DNA of 24,713 nucleotides from Syntrophaceae bacterium UBA6109. Its GTDB lineage: Bacteria; Desulfobacterota; Syntrophia; Syntrophales; UBA6109. The position numbers and the translations under genes were made by a program. The stretch lies in NCBI GenBank assembly GCA_002428445.1, contig DIWJ01000079.1:8898-33610 (forward strand), written 5' to 3'. This document shows, piece after piece, positions 1 to 9,264 of the stretch; the stretch's first letter is position 1; each line of letters begins with the position of its first letter. Under the pieces are notes generated by a model. The model searched no databases, was not told where the DNA came from, and worked only from the letters and a program-made list of their open reading frames with translations.

Positions 1-2
1 CG

Positions 3-143
3 CTCGACGACCTGGATGCGATGGAGGTGTTCCAGCGTTGCCTTCAGGCGCATGAAGTTCCCGAGGATCAGCGCTCGGCGCTTTTGAGCGCCTACCGGGA
101 AATAGTCGTATCCCTGAATGAAGCGGATCCGATGGCCGGATAG
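3..143 (+). CDS. sbcD: Exonuclease SbcD, C-terminal end (partial)
   Basis: An open frame enters from the left edge and ends at TAG 141-143. It gives about 46 residues, starting LDDLDAMEVFQRC and ending NEADPMAG. SbcD is the Mre11-type nuclease subunit that works with SbcC to process hairpins and DNA ends in the cytoplasm. The catalytic metallophosphoesterase part lies outside the window, so no nuclease motif is visible. The call rests mainly on position, because the frame stops 22 bases before a clear sbcC and sbcD-sbcC is the standard order. The residues alone would not identify it. Confidence 0.7.
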   Translation, partial: LDDLDAMEVFQRCLQAHEVPEDQRSALLSAYREIVVSLNEADPMAG

Positions 144-165
144 TCTGACAGGAGAAAATCGTAAC

Positions 166-3100
166 ATGAGGATCCTCGGCGTACATTTCAAGAACCTGAA
201 TTCCCTCGCGGGCGAATGGCAGGTGGATTTCACCCACCCGGCCTATATGTCCGACGGCATATTCGCCATCACCGGCCCAACCGGTTCCGGAAAGACGACC
301 ATCCTCGACGCCGTCTGCCTCGGGCTTTACGGCCGGACGCCCCGCCTGGACAGGGTTACGAAAAGCGGCAACGAGATCATGTCGCGCCAGACGGGGGAAT
401 GCTTTGCCGAGGTGACCTTCGAGACGCAGAAGGGCCGGTACCGCTGCCACTGGAGCCAGCACCGCGCCCGGAAGCAACCAGAAGGCGAGCTGCAGCAGGC
501 CAGGCATGAGATCGCCGACGCCGATTCCGGGGCCGTCCTGGAGTCGAAGATCACCCAGGTGGGCGAATTCATCGAAAAGGCCACGGGCATGAATTTCGAG
601 CGCTTCACCCGTTCGATGCTGCTCGCGCAGGGGGGATTCGCGGCATTTCTCCAGGCCGATCCCGGCGAGCGGGGGCCGATCCTGGAGCAGATCACCGGCA
701 CCGAAATCTACAGCCGGATATCCATAAAGGTGCATGAGCGCCGCACGGAAGAACATGACAAACTGGAGCTGTTGCAGGCGGAACTGAAGGGGATCCAGGT
801 TCTCAGCGCAGAGGAAGAGAAGGAGCTGCAAACCGGTTTGAAGGAAAAGCAATCGCGGGAAGCAGAGCTAGAGAGCCTGGTCGAAGGCCTTCGCAATGCG
901 GCCCTTTGGCGGGACCGTCTGGCCGCCCTGGAGAGGGATATCGCGGAGCTGGACGGGGAGCTGCTGAAGTTCGAGAAGCGCCGGGAGGCGTTTGCACCGG
1001 AAGCCGTCAAGCTGGAAAGATCCCGCAAGGCCCTCGGTCTGGAGGGCGATTACCGGGGGGTTGTTGCTTTGCGTTCCCAGCAGGACGATGAGACGAAGGA
1101 ACTCGCCGGCGCGCTCGCCATGCTGCCCGAAAAGGAAAAGGGTCGCGCCGATGCGTTGATGCGGAAACAGGCCTCGGAGGCCGGGCTGAACGAGGCACGG
1201 ACCCGGCAGGCCACCGGAGCGGAGATCCTCAAGAAGGTGCGCGAACTCGATGCCAGATTGAGGGAGCAGAGAAAACAGGTCGAAGAGAAGACCGGCGCGA
1301 TCGGGGAGGTCGAGAGGCAGGGAAGGGGATATCAAAGCAACATCGAACAGACCGAGCGGGCGCTGAAACAGGCGCAGGCCGGGCTGGATGCGATCCGGGA
1401 CTACCAGGCCGGACACGCCGCCGATGCCCTGCTCTTGACCAACCTCGCCGTCATCGCCAGAGAATTCGCATCGCTTAGCGACAGCGAGGCAAAGCATAAC
1501 AATGCCCGCGCGGATCTTGCCACGGCAGCAGGGAAGAAGGCGTCCGCCATCGCTGCTTGCAGCAGGCTCGAAGCCGACCATGAGAAATCCCGCCGGGAAT
1601 TCGAGGAGGGACAGAGGGAACTCGGGCGTCTAAGTGATGAGCTCGCGGCCATCCTCCGGGGACGCGAGCTCGGCCGGTGGCGCGATGAGGCGGACGCGCT
1701 GAAGGAGCGCGAGCGTCTGCTGCTTCAGACGGATGAAATCCTCGACCGGATCGAAAAGACCGGTGGGGAACTGGATGGTCTGAAAACGGCCCTGGAGGTC
1801 TTCCGGGCCGGCCATGAGAATCTCTCGGTTGAAATTAAATCCCTTTCGGATCAAAAGGCGGCTCTGGAAAAGGAGATCGAAGCCCTCGAAACGGAGGTTG
1901 CTCTCCTCGGCCGAATCCGCGACCTTGAGGAGGAAAGGCGGCGGCTGGAGGACGGCAGGCCGTGCCCTTTGTGCGGCGCCACCGATCATCCCTACGCGAA
2001 AGGTAATCTCCCCGGATCGAACAGGGCGGAAGTTGGTCTGAAAAAGGCAAAGGCCAAATACAAAAAAATTTCCGAAAAACTGAGAAAACGGGAAAACGAA
2101 CAGGCCAAGGGGGCGGCTGAGATCAGGCATACGGAAAAAGAGATGGGGGAGAAGAGGGCCGCGCGGGGTGCGGATGAAAAGGCGTGCGGCGACGCGTTGC
2201 TGAAGCTGAACATCCGGGCCGCCGCGGAAGGGCGCGCCGCGGAGGTGCGCAAAGAACTTGCCGGTGTCCGGTTGAACATGGCCGAAACCGGTGCCGCCAT
2301 ACAGGCCGCCGAAGGGAAGGTCAGGGCGGAGAAGGCGGCACGAACGACCCTGGAGAGGGTCCGGACGCAATTCGACAGATCGGGTGAGGCGCTGCGGGAT
2401 GCCCGGCATCAATCGGAGACGGCCCACCGGGAGCACGAACGTCTGATCCGGGAGCGTGATGCGCTGGCCGAAGAGATCCAAAAGGCCCGTGCCGCGGTGC
2501 TTGTGAGGGTGGAACCCTTCGGGGTTACGGAGATTCCATCGGTCGGCGTCGAAGCCCTGTTGCAAGACCTCACCGGGCGCAGGGATATGTGGCAGACCCG
2601 GCGGGATGAAAAGGCCGCCGCCGAGAAAAAGATCGGCGATCTGAAGGCCGCTGTGGACAAGGAAGGCGCGCTGCTTGCGAATCTCGAAAGGGATCTCGCC
2701 GCACGACGCAGGGACCTTGATGATCGGGTACTGCAGGTCGAATCCCTCGGCGCCTCACGCCGGGAACTCTTCGGGGAGAGGAACGCCGACGAGGAAGAAA
2801 AGCGGCTGATGGGTGCCGCGGATCGGGCGGGAAGGGCCCTCGAAGAGGCGCGCGAAGCATGCGGCAAAATGGAGAAGGAGATCGGCGCCCTGAATGAAAA
2901 AATCGATCGGTTGAAAGCCAGGACGGGCAAAAGGGCGGAAGATCTGGCGCGGTCGGAAGGGAACCTGACGGAGCGGATCCGTAGGGCGGGTTTCGATGAC
3001 GAGGCCGAATATCTGTCCGCCTGCCTGACCGATGAGGCGCGAGAGAAACTTGCGGAACGGGAGAAGGTCCTGGACCGGGAGAAAACAGAGCTGGACACCC

Positions 3101-3840
3101 GCCGGAAGGACCGATCTGAGGCGCTCGCGGCGGAACGCGGAAAACGGCTGACGGATCAGCCCGGTGAGAAGCTTCGCAACGCCATCGGCGCCGGTGAGGC
3201 GGACCTGAGACAGATCCGGGGCGATATCGGCGGAATCACAAACCGTTTGGATGAAAACGAAAAAACGAGAAAAAGGCAGCGGGAACGCATCAACGATATG
3301 GACGCCCGGAACAAGGAGTGCACCCGCTGGGACGACCTGCATCTGCTGATTGGCTCCGCAGACGGCAAGAAATTCCGGAACTTCGCCCAGGGGTTGACCT
3401 TCGAGATGATGGCGGTACATGCCAACCGCCGGCTTCGGAAGATGACGGATCGCTACGTGCTCATCCGCGACGCATCGCAACCGCTGGAACTTAACGTCAT
3501 CGACAACTACCAGGCGGGCGAGATCCGCTCCACGAAAAATCTCTCCGGCGGCGAAAGCTTCATCGTCAGCCTGGCCCTGGCGCTCGGCCTCTCCCAGATG
3601 GCGAGCCGCAATGTACGCATCGATTCCCTCTTCCTCGATGAAGGGTTCGGAACCCTGGATGATGATTCCCTGGAAACGGCCCTGGAAACCCTGGCGGGAC
3701 TCCGTCAGGACGGCAAACTGATCGGCGTCATCTCCCATGTCACGGCGCTCAAGGAGCGTATCGGGACGCAGATTCAGGTTACCCCCGGGAGCGGGGGGCG
3801 TAGCAGCCTGACCGGTCCCGGCTGTCGTAGGATAGGATAG
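166..3840 (+). CDS. sbcC: Exonuclease SbcC (Rad50-like SMC ATPase)
   Basis: A 1224-residue SMC-like ATPase, partner of SbcD in ATP-dependent cleavage of DNA hairpins and protein-blocked ends. Walker A GPTGSGKT is at residues 37-44. A long charged coiled coil follows and is broken at its apex by the zinc-hook CPLC (Cys600, Cys603), used for dimerisation through a shared metal ion. A second coiled coil leads to the signature LSGGES at about 1126 and Walker B LFLDEG (Asp1158, Glu1159). All core ATPase motifs are intact and the length is near that of long family members. I chose ATG 166 over an upstream ATG at 118: it follows GGAG at 151-154, begins with the canonical MRILGVHFKNLNSL and starts after the sbcD stop. 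It is probably co-transcribed with sbcD. Confidence 0.95.
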   Translation: MRILGVHFKNLNSLAGEWQVDFTHPAYMSDGIFAITGPTGSGKTTILDAVCLGLYGRTPRLDRVTKSGNEIMSRQTGECFAEVTFETQKGRYRCHWSQHRARKQPEGELQQARHEIADADSGAVLESKITQVGEFIEKATGMNFERFTRSMLLAQGGFAAFLQADPGERGPILEQITGTEIYSRISIKVHERRTEEHDKLELLQAELKGIQVLSAEEEKELQTGLKEKQSREAELESLVEGLRNAALWRDRLAALERDIAELDGELLKFEKRREAFAPEAVKLERSRKALGLEGDYRGVVALRSQQDDETKELAGALAMLPEKEKGRADALMRKQASEAGLNEARTRQATGAEILKKVRELDARLREQRKQVEEKTGAIGEVERQGRGYQSNIEQTERALKQAQAGLDAIRDYQAGHAADALLLTNLAVIAREFASLSDSEAKHNNARADLATAAGKKASAIAACSRLEADHEKSRREFEEGQRELGRLSDELAAILRGRELGRWRDEADALKERERLLLQTDEILDRIEKTGGELDGLKTALEVFRAGHENLSVEIKSLSDQKAALEKEIEALETEVALLGRIRDLEEERRRLEDGRPCPLCGATDHPYAKGNLPGSNRAEVGLKKAKAKYKKISEKLRKRENEQAKGAAEIRHTEKEMGEKRAARGADEKACGDALLKLNIRAAAEGRAAEVRKELAGVRLNMAETGAAIQAAEGKVRAEKAARTTLERVRTQFDRSGEALRDARHQSETAHREHERLIRERDALAEEIQKARAAVLVRVEPFGVTEIPSVGVEALLQDLTGRRDMWQTRRDEKAAAEKKIGDLKAAVDKEGALLANLERDLAARRRDLDDRVLQVESLGASRRELFGERNADEEEKRLMGAADRAGRALEEAREACGKMEKEIGALNEKIDRLKARTGKRAEDLARSEGNLTERIRRAGFDDEAEYLSACLTDEAREKLAEREKVLDREKTELDTRRKDRSEALAAERGKRLTDQPGEKLRNAIGAGEADLRQIRGDIGGITNRLDENEKTRKRQRERINDMDARNKECTRWDDLHLLIGSADGKKFRNFAQGLTFEMMAVHANRRLRKMTDRYVLIRDASQPLELNVIDNYQAGEIRSTKNLSGGESFIVSLALALGLSQMASRNVRIDSLFLDEGFGTLDDDSLETALETLAGLRQDGKLIGVISHVTALKERIGTQIQVTPGSGGRSSLTGPGCRRIG

Positions 3841-3968
3841 AATCATAAGGGAAAGGTTGACATCGCACTCTTTCCCCGCTCCCGGCGACGCGTGCCTATC
3901 GCCGCCTTGCAGCGGGGTCGTGTGAGATTATGATTATGATGCAGACGCCGGATCGATATCCATGTTGC
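3841..3968. other. Convergent intergenic region with a stem-loop
   Basis: This gap separates the convergent ends of sbcC and the efflux channel gene. CCCCGCT (3874-3880) can pair with AGCGGGG (3911-3917), and GGCG/CGCC lies inside the arms. No T-run directly follows on either strand, so it is not a classical intrinsic terminator, though it may act as a weak bidirectional one. No gene is visible. Confidence 0.35.
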
Positions 3969-5510
3969 CTACGGATGCTTGGATCCCTCCGCCGCTTCTG
4001 CCCGGTGTAACGTGTTTGGTTTGACGATCGCTTCGTCATGTGACCACCCGCCACCCATGCTTTGATACAGCGCAACGGTGTCGGCCAGTCGCTGGCTTCT
4101 GGCGGAGATCAGGCCGGTGGCGGTTTGCTGGGCCTGTTGCTGCGCGATGAGGAGTTGGAGATAGCTGACCGCTCCCAAGGCATATCCTTGCCGGGTCAGG
4201 TGCAGCGACTCCTGGGCGGCCTGGTCCGCGGCGGCCTGCGCCGCCAGGGTCTGGGCGTCGTTGTCCAGCGCCCGCAACACGTCGGCCACGTTACGCAGCG
4301 CCTGCAAGACGGTCTGCCGGTAGTTCGCCTCGGCGGCGGCGAATGCCGCCTCGGCGGCTCGCGCCTCGGCGGGTAGGCCGGCGTTGAACAGGGGTTGCGC
4401 CAATTGACCGGCCAATCCCCAGACCAGGGCGCCGCTGCCGAAGAGACTGGCGGCAGTGAGGGCTTGAAATCCGATATCGGCGCTGAGTGTAATCCGCGGG
4501 TACTTTTTGGATACGGCTGTGCCGTATTGGGCGTTGGCGGCGTGCAGCAAAGCTTCGGAGGCTTGAATGTCGGGTCGTTGCCGCGCCAGTTCCGAGGGCA
4601 CGCGAAGCGGCAGTTCGGTCGGCAAGCGGAAGTCGGCCAAGGTGAATTGCGGTACGGCCCCGCTCCCCGGCGGCCGACCGACCAGCACCGCCAGCAGATG
4701 GTTCGTCTGCTCCAGCCGGTTGCGCAGCGGTGGAATGGCGGCGCGGGACTGCTCCACCTGGGTCTGCAACGCCAGGACGTCGTTTTGGGAGGCAGCGCCC
4801 AGCGCAAGACGCCGGCGCGTCAGTTCGAGTTGCTCCTCCTGGGTTGCCAGAATGGCCTCGTTGGCCCGGATCTGCTCGGTCAGCTGCGCCTGAAGGATGG
4901 CCGACGTGACGACATTCGCTGCCAGCGTGAGGCGCGCCCCTTCAAACTGGTAGCGCTGGTAGTCGGACTGCGCGGCGAGGGCTTCGAGGGCGCGGCGGTT
5001 GCCGCCGAAGAGATCCAGGTTGTAGCTGACGCCTACCCCTGCGTTGTACAGATTGAACGTCCGTTCCCCGCCCTCCTGGCCGGAGGGGGCGTTGTTCGTC
5101 CGTTGACGTTGTGCTCCCATTTGTCCGGTCGCCTGGGGGTACAGCGTTGATCCGGCTTGCGTCTCATAGGTCTGTTGGGCCTGACGAAGCGTGGCCCATG
5201 CCGCATCCAAGGTGGGGCTGGCTTGCATCGCCTGCTGGATCAACTCGTTCAGCTTGGCCGATCCCAATTCCTGCCACCAGTCGACGGGGATAGTCCCACC
5301 GGCGACAAACCGCTGAGCGTCGCCCAGGCTGCCGGGGGCCGAAGCGGTTTGCGCTGGCAGGGCCGTGGCGGTATAGCCGGAAACCGCTGGCGGTTCGGGT
5401 CGTTTGAAGTCGGGACCGACGGCGCAACCGGCCGGTACTCCCGCGCACAGGGCCAAGCAGGCCAGTTGAAGCCATGCGCCTGTGGGGCGTATGCGGCGAA
5501 GTGTTTTCAT
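3969..5510 (-). CDS. Outer-membrane efflux lipoprotein (NodT/OprM family)
   Basis: A 513-residue TolC-like channel of the NodT/OprM lipoprotein family, which forms the outer-membrane exit duct of tripartite efflux pumps. The N terminus is a lipoprotein signal ending in the lipobox PAGC (Cys at about 29), followed by the family start AVGPDFKRPEPP. The rest is two Ala/Gln-rich outer-membrane efflux repeats with typical phrases such as YNLDLFGGNRRALE, RLALGAASQNDVL and RPDIQASEALLHAANA. The chosen ATG at 5510 has GGAG six bases upstream; a longer frame starts at 5546 but reaches into the preceding gene and would bury the signal peptide. It is last in the four-gene operon, 32 bases after the ATPase gene. 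OprM-type channels more often pair with RND pumps, but here the neighbours are ABC components. Confidence 0.92.
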   Translation of the reverse strand: MKTLRRIRPTGAWLQLACLALCAGVPAGCAVGPDFKRPEPPAVSGYTATALPAQTASAPGSLGDAQRFVAGGTIPVDWWQELGSAKLNELIQQAMQASPTLDAAWATLRQAQQTYETQAGSTLYPQATGQMGAQRQRTNNAPSGQEGGERTFNLYNAGVGVSYNLDLFGGNRRALEALAAQSDYQRYQFEGARLTLAANVVTSAILQAQLTEQIRANEAILATQEEQLELTRRRLALGAASQNDVLALQTQVEQSRAAIPPLRNRLEQTNHLLAVLVGRPPGSGAVPQFTLADFRLPTELPLRVPSELARQRPDIQASEALLHAANAQYGTAVSKKYPRITLSADIGFQALTAASLFGSGALVWGLAGQLAQPLFNAGLPAEARAAEAAFAAAEANYRQTVLQALRNVADVLRALDNDAQTLAAQAAADQAAQESLHLTRQGYALGAVSYLQLLIAQQQAQQTATGLISARSQRLADTVALYQSMGGGWSHDEAIVKPNTLHRAEAAEGSKHP

Positions 5511-5542
5511 GGACGGCTCCGTTTCTAAAAAATGTCTGGTTT

Positions 5543-6253
5543 TCATTCGAACGCCCGACCCTCTCCGGCCTCCTCCTGCGTCTTACCATCGCGGATGTGG
5601 TAGATGCGCTTGAAGGTCGGGATGATCTTTTCGTCGTGAGTAACAACGATGATGGCGGTCTCGTATTGCAGGGCCATTTGGTTGAGGATGCGAATCACGG
5701 CCAGCGCCCGCTCGCTGTCCAAGGGCGCCGTCGGCTCGTCGGCGAGGATCACCGGCGGCCGGTTGACCAGCGCCCGGGCAATGGAAACCCGCTGCTGCTC
5801 GCCGCCGGAGAGTTGCGACGGCATGGCTTTGGCGCGATGTACAACGTCCAGCGCTTCAAGCAGTTCCATCGCACGCTTTCGGGACTCTGCATTGGAGCGG
5901 CCGGCCAGCATGGGCAGCAACGCCACGTTGTCGGTGACGTCGAGGAACGGGATCAGGTACGGCGCCTGGAACACGAAACCGATCTTGTCACGGCGCAGGG
6001 CACGTAGATCGGGCATCTTCCAGCCGTCATCGTAGATCACCTCTTCCCCCAACGTCATACGGCCGGCGGTGGGCTCGATCACAGCGCCAAGGCATTTGAG
6101 CAGGGTGCTCTTGCCGGAGCCCGACGGACCGATCAACCCGACCACCTCGCCGGGGGCGACCTGCATATCCACCCCCTTGAGCGCATCGAGAGCCGTGTCG
6201 CCCTTTCCGTAGCGTTTGCGCAATCCTTCAATGCGGATGCCTTTCCCAAGCAT
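5543..6253 (-). CDS. ABC transporter ATP-binding protein (MacB/LolD type)
   Basis: A 236-residue ATPase subunit that powers the adjacent FtsX-type permease. Motifs: Walker A GPSGSGKS at 42-49, Q-loop near [10 protein letters not shown] at 94-102, signature LSGGEQQ at 148-154, Walker B VILADE at 168-173 and the switch His206 in VVTHDE. Length and the signature [15 protein letters not shown] are those of the MacB/LolD/DevA group, which drives mechanotransmission rather than membrane translocation. Start ATG 6253 follows the permease stop with one base between them (TGACATG), so translational coupling is likely. A longer upstream frame is rejected because it overlaps the permease. The substrate cannot be told from the sequence. 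Confidence 0.93.
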   Translation of the reverse strand: MLGKGIRIEGLRKRYGKGDTALDALKGVDMQVAPGEVVGLIGPSGSGKSTLLKCLGAVIEPTAGRMTLGEEVIYDDGWKMPDLRALRRDKIGFVFQAPYLIPFLDVTDNVALLPMLAGRSNAESRKRAMELLEALDVVHRAKAMPSQLSGGEQQRVSIARALVNRPPVILADEPTAPLDSERALAVIRILNQMALQYETAIIVVTHDEKIIPTFKRIYHIRDGKTQEEAGEGRAFE

Positions 6254-6254
6254 G

Positions 6255-7457
6255 TCAGCCACCGATCGCCTCCGCCGGATCGACCTTGAGCGCGGCGCGG
6301 ATGGCCAGGACGCTCGCCAGAGCACAGATCACGAGAACTCCGGTGAAGCCGAGCAACGCATCGCCCGGTTCGAGCAAGACATACTTGGGAAAAATCGGCG
6401 CCCAGAAGGTGGCAGAGATCTTGCCCACCACAAAGCCGATCAAACCCAAGCCCAGCGCCTGCTGCATGATCATCCCGGCGATGGTGCGGTTTCGGGTGCC
6501 GATCAGTTTGAGCACCGCGATCTCGCGGATCTTGCCGAGGGTCAGGGTATAGATGATGAAGGCGACGATGGCGGCGCTGACGATGGCGAGAATCACCAGG
6601 AACATGCCGATCTGTTTGGCCGCGGTGGCAATCAGCTTGCCGATCAGGATCTCTTCCATCTGTACGCGGGTATAAACCTGCAAGCGCTTCCAGCGCCGAA
6701 TCGGTTCGGCAACCTCCTCCGGGATGAAGCCGGGCTTGACCTGCACCAGCACCGCATTGATGTAAGGGTTGACGCTTTGCGAGGCAAGCACGGCCTCCAA
6801 CAGACCCGGCACTCCTGGTCGATTGAAGGCCGGGTTTTCGGCGGTGCGGCGACGTTGCTGGGCAATGGCGTCGTTGTCTTTGAGGAACTGCGCTTCTTGC
6901 GCATCCTTGAGCGGGATGAACACCATCGGGTCGCCGCCGGAGGAGACCATGCGCCGGGTCAGCCCGACCACCGCGTAATGGTTGCGGCGGATCTGGATGC
7001 GCTCGCCGAGCTTAAATCCGGTGGCGACATCGACGATGGCCTCATAGTGGCTGTGCGTGATTTGTCGACCGGCGATGAGATAGCCGGGCTGCCCGGGTTC
7101 GCCGGGTCCGCCGGGCACGACGCCGACCACCATGGCACGCACGTCGCGCTCGCCCTGCCGTACCTGCATCGTCAGATAGGTGATGTTGGCCGCCCGGTCA
7201 ACACCGGGCATTCCGCGAATGGTGCGATAAACGTCGTCGTAGAGGCTGGACGGCTCGGCATAGGGGCCGAGGGTGTCCTGCTGCACCACCCAGAGGTCGG
7301 CGCCGCTGTTATCGAGCAGCACTTTGGCGTCGTCCACCATGCCGCGGTAGACTCCGGCCATGGTCAGCGTCACGCCGATCAACAGCCCCAGCCCCACGCC
7401 GGTAAAGACAAACTTCCCCCAGGAGTGCAGGATGTCGCGGCCCGCGAGACTGATCAT
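6255..7457 (-). CDS. ABC transporter permease, FtsX/MacB family
   Basis: A 400-residue permease with one N-terminal membrane segment (about 16-36), a periplasmic domain of some 230 residues (including DLWVVQQDTLGPYAEPSS), then three membrane segments near 274-296, 318-337 and 368-388. This is the FtsX/MacB topology. The cytoplasmic coupling stretch LGKIREIAVLKLIGTRN is the conserved FtsX-domain motif, and the C terminus ends in the typical DPAEAIGG. Unlike MacB, the ATPase is a separate protein, as in DevBCA or LolCDE systems. Its ATG overlaps the adaptor stop as ATGA at 7454-7457, and its own stop abuts the ATPase start. The adaptor and outer-membrane channel make export more likely than lipoprotein sorting. 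Confidence 0.92.
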   Translation of the reverse strand: MISLAGRDILHSWGKFVFTGVGLGLLIGVTLTMAGVYRGMVDDAKVLLDNSGADLWVVQQDTLGPYAEPSSLYDDVYRTIRGMPGVDRAANITYLTMQVRQGERDVRAMVVGVVPGGPGEPGQPGYLIAGRQITHSHYEAIVDVATGFKLGERIQIRRNHYAVVGLTRRMVSSGGDPMVFIPLKDAQEAQFLKDNDAIAQQRRRTAENPAFNRPGVPGLLEAVLASQSVNPYINAVLVQVKPGFIPEEVAEPIRRWKRLQVYTRVQMEEILIGKLIATAAKQIGMFLVILAIVSAAIVAFIIYTLTLGKIREIAVLKLIGTRNRTIAGMIMQQALGLGLIGFVVGKISATFWAPIFPKYVLLEPGDALLGFTGVLVICALASVLAIRAALKVDPAEAIGG

Positions 7458-8647
7458 TGCGAAACCCCTTCCAGGCGTTCAACAATCTTGACGCGGCTGC
7501 GGGGTCCAAGGGCGCGCCGGCTGTAGACGACCACGCGCTCGCCCGCCTTGAGCCCTTCGAGGATCTGCACCCGTCCGTCGAGGTCGGTCGCGCCCGCTTT
7601 GATCGGCGCGAAGCGCAGTTTGTCCTCTTCGATCAGCCAGACGCCAAGACGGCCGGCGACCCGCTGCACACTGGCATTGGGCACCACAGGCGTCTCCGGC
7701 AACGCGGACATCGCAACCGTGACCTCGGCCAGTTCACCGACGGGAGGCAGCCTTTTCGGCAATGCATCGAAAATCACCTTGGCCAGGGTTTCCTCGGTGA
7801 CCGCATCGGCCATTGGCTCCAGGCGCAGCACGCGCCCTGCAAATCGAATCCCCTCTTGCGAGCGCAGCACGATCTGAACCGGCAGTCCCGCGCGCAGACC
7901 CGATACGCGCAGTTGATCGAAGCGCACATTGATCCACAGACTCGCGGGATCGATCACCTCCACGACCGACTGACCGGCGACCACGGTGGTGCCGGGATCT
8001 GCGTTCCGCGCAGCCACCAGGCCGCGGACCGGCGCGATCAAGCGCAGGTTGGCGCGCTGTTGGATCAGCCCCCCGCGGTCGGCGTGGATCCTTGCCGACT
8101 CCTGGCGCGCGGCATCGAGATTCGCTCGGGCGGCGGCGAAACTCGCCTCGGTCACCTGACGCTCCTGACGCTTGCCCTCAACCGCCTCTTCGCTCACGGA
8201 TCGCACCTGCAGCAATTGTTCATAGCGGCTTGCCTGATTTTCGGCATAGCTCTTGCGCGCCAACGTTTCCCTCACCAGGGCTTCGGCGGCCAGCACAACA
8301 GACTCGCTGCGCTTGAGCGCGGCATCCTGCGCGGCAATGCGGTCGTCGAGGTCCACAGGGTCCATTTCACCAAGCAACTGCCCCGCCTGGACCCTGTCAC
8401 CCACCTGCACCTCCACCCGTTTGATCCGACCGGCAACCGTTGGTCCGATCCGATAGGTGAAGCGGGCCTCAACCGTGCCGATACCGAACAGGGCCGGTGC
8501 GATGGAACGGCTTTCCGCGGTAGTCACGGTCACGGGGATGGACGCAAGCGGCCCGGAGCGCAACGCTACGTAGATCAACAGGGCCAGCAGCGGCACGACG
8601 ACCGCCAAGAGCGCCAACATCCGGCGGTTAATGGATAAGAATTTCAT
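7454..8647 (-). CDS. Periplasmic adaptor (HlyD/MFP family) of ABC efflux
   Basis: A 397-residue membrane-fusion protein that links the inner-membrane transporter to the outer-membrane channel. A membrane anchor lies at about residues 10-29. It is followed by a half lipoyl motif (GRIKRVEVQVGDRVQAGQLLG), a long alpha-helical hairpin rich in Ala, Gln and Arg, the second lipoyl half (LIAPVRGLVAARNADPGTTV) and beta-barrel and membrane-proximal domains ending ILEGLKAGERVVVY. Start ATG 8645-8647 lies just after AAGGAG, with GGGGGAGG a few bases further up; a TTG at 8668 is in frame but less likely. It is first in the operon. Sequence fits MacA/DevB-like adaptors, though RND-type adaptors look similar. 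Confidence 0.92.
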   Translation of the reverse strand: MKFLSINRRMLALLAVVVPLLALLIYVALRSGPLASIPVTVTTAESRSIAPALFGIGTVEARFTYRIGPTVAGRIKRVEVQVGDRVQAGQLLGEMDPVDLDDRIAAQDAALKRSESVVLAAEALVRETLARKSYAENQASRYEQLLQVRSVSEEAVEGKRQERQVTEASFAAARANLDAARQESARIHADRGGLIQQRANLRLIAPVRGLVAARNADPGTTVVAGQSVVEVIDPASLWINVRFDQLRVSGLRAGLPVQIVLRSQEGIRFAGRVLRLEPMADAVTEETLAKVIFDALPKRLPPVGELAEVTVAMSALPETPVVPNASVQRVAGRLGVWLIEEDKLRFAPIKAGATDLDGRVQILEGLKAGERVVVYSRRALGPRSRVKIVERLEGVSQ

Positions 8648-8671
8648 GGGCTCCTTGGCCTCCCCCAAGAG

Positions 8672-8688
8672 AAATCGGTTTCCGATTT
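8672..8688. promoter_or_regulatory. Inverted repeat in the efflux-operon leader
   Basis: AAATCGG and CCGATTT form perfect 7-base arms around TTT, 25 to 41 bases upstream of the adaptor start. The size and place suit a repressor operator of TetR or MarR type, or a small leader hairpin. No regulator gene is next to it. Confidence 0.4.
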
Positions 8689-8751
8689 GTTATGACTGCG
8701 TCACAATTCGTTTCTCGAATCTTTGTATCTCATCAACAGAACGAAACATCC

Positions 8752-8780
8752 TTGACGCAAGTCAAGTTGATGAAATCAAC
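8752..8780 (-). promoter_or_regulatory. Tandem CRP/FNR-like inverted repeats upstream of efflux operon
   Basis: Two abutting inverted repeats lie about 105-133 bases upstream of the adaptor start. The first is TTGAC-GCAA-GTCAA (8752-8765). The second is GTTGAT-GAA-ATCAAC (8766-8780). The 5-4-5 form of the first matches the layout of FNR/DNR-family sites (TTGAN6TCAA-like), so an anaerobic, NO- or CRP-type regulator is plausible. The second has a 3-base spacer, which is off by one. I see no convincing -35/-10 pair next to them. Confidence 0.45.
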
Positions 8781-8904
8781 GGCCCCGGAACCGCGTGGTC
8801 GAATTTAAGCATCTGCCTTTCATCGCTCCGGTGCATCGCCATGAAGGTCTCCTTTGATTCGTGTTCGACTACGGCGGCATACTGCTCCGTTCCCTCTGTC
8901 GATT

Positions 8905-9252
8905 TCAGGGGCGTCCGGGAGAATCCTTTTCCACGGCATCCGGATGGGGGGTCTTGATGACCAGAAAGACCAGGCGTTCCGGGGATTCATTTTGAATGCT
9001 CATGGGGGAATGCAGCGGAACGCGCAGGAGGTTCCCCGGTCCGGCTTTGACCTTTTCCTTGCCGATGGAAAACGACCCTTCACCGGAGACCACATGAAGG
9101 GTCACATTGGAATTGGCCTGGTGCTCCGGGACATTCTGCCCCGGTTCCAGACAGACCTGGTTGATCAGCAGATAGGGTTCATCGACCACGTTGGCCATGC
9201 CCCGCCCTTCCTTTTTGAACACCTCTTTTTCCTTTAGATTGATCCGTTCCAT
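8905..9252 (-). CDS. Small single-domain cupin protein
   Basis: A 115-residue single cupin barrel. The conserved core runs from LEPGQNVPEHQANSN to VVSGEGSFSIG and continues with PGNLLRVPLHSPMSIQNES. The candidate metal-binding His residues are in PEH, TLHV and PLHS; the usual HxH pair of motif 1 is absent, so metal binding may differ from classic cupins. Start ATG 9252 follows a strong AAGGAGG eight bases upstream. It begins 12 bases after the M24 gene ends, which implies co-transcription. Such cupins can be sugar or metabolite binders, isomerases or redox sensors. No specific function can be assigned. Confidence 0.85.
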   Translation of the reverse strand: MERINLKEKEVFKKEGRGMANVVDEPYLLINQVCLEPGQNVPEHQANSNVTLHVVSGEGSFSIGKEKVKAGPGNLLRVPLHSPMSIQNESPERLVFLVIKTPHPDAVEKDSPGRP

Positions 9253-9264
9253 CTTGAGGCCTCC

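Noticed and set aside
2755..3846. A 363-residue minus-strand ORF over sbcC
   Set aside because: It mirrors the codon pattern of sbcC, which has all its motifs in the other strand. No independent support.
6216..7526. A 436-residue plus-strand ORF across the permease gene
   Set aside because: It is antisense to the well-supported FtsX permease, low in hydrophobic residues, rich in His/Asp/Gly, and shows no domain. It is a high-GC shadow.
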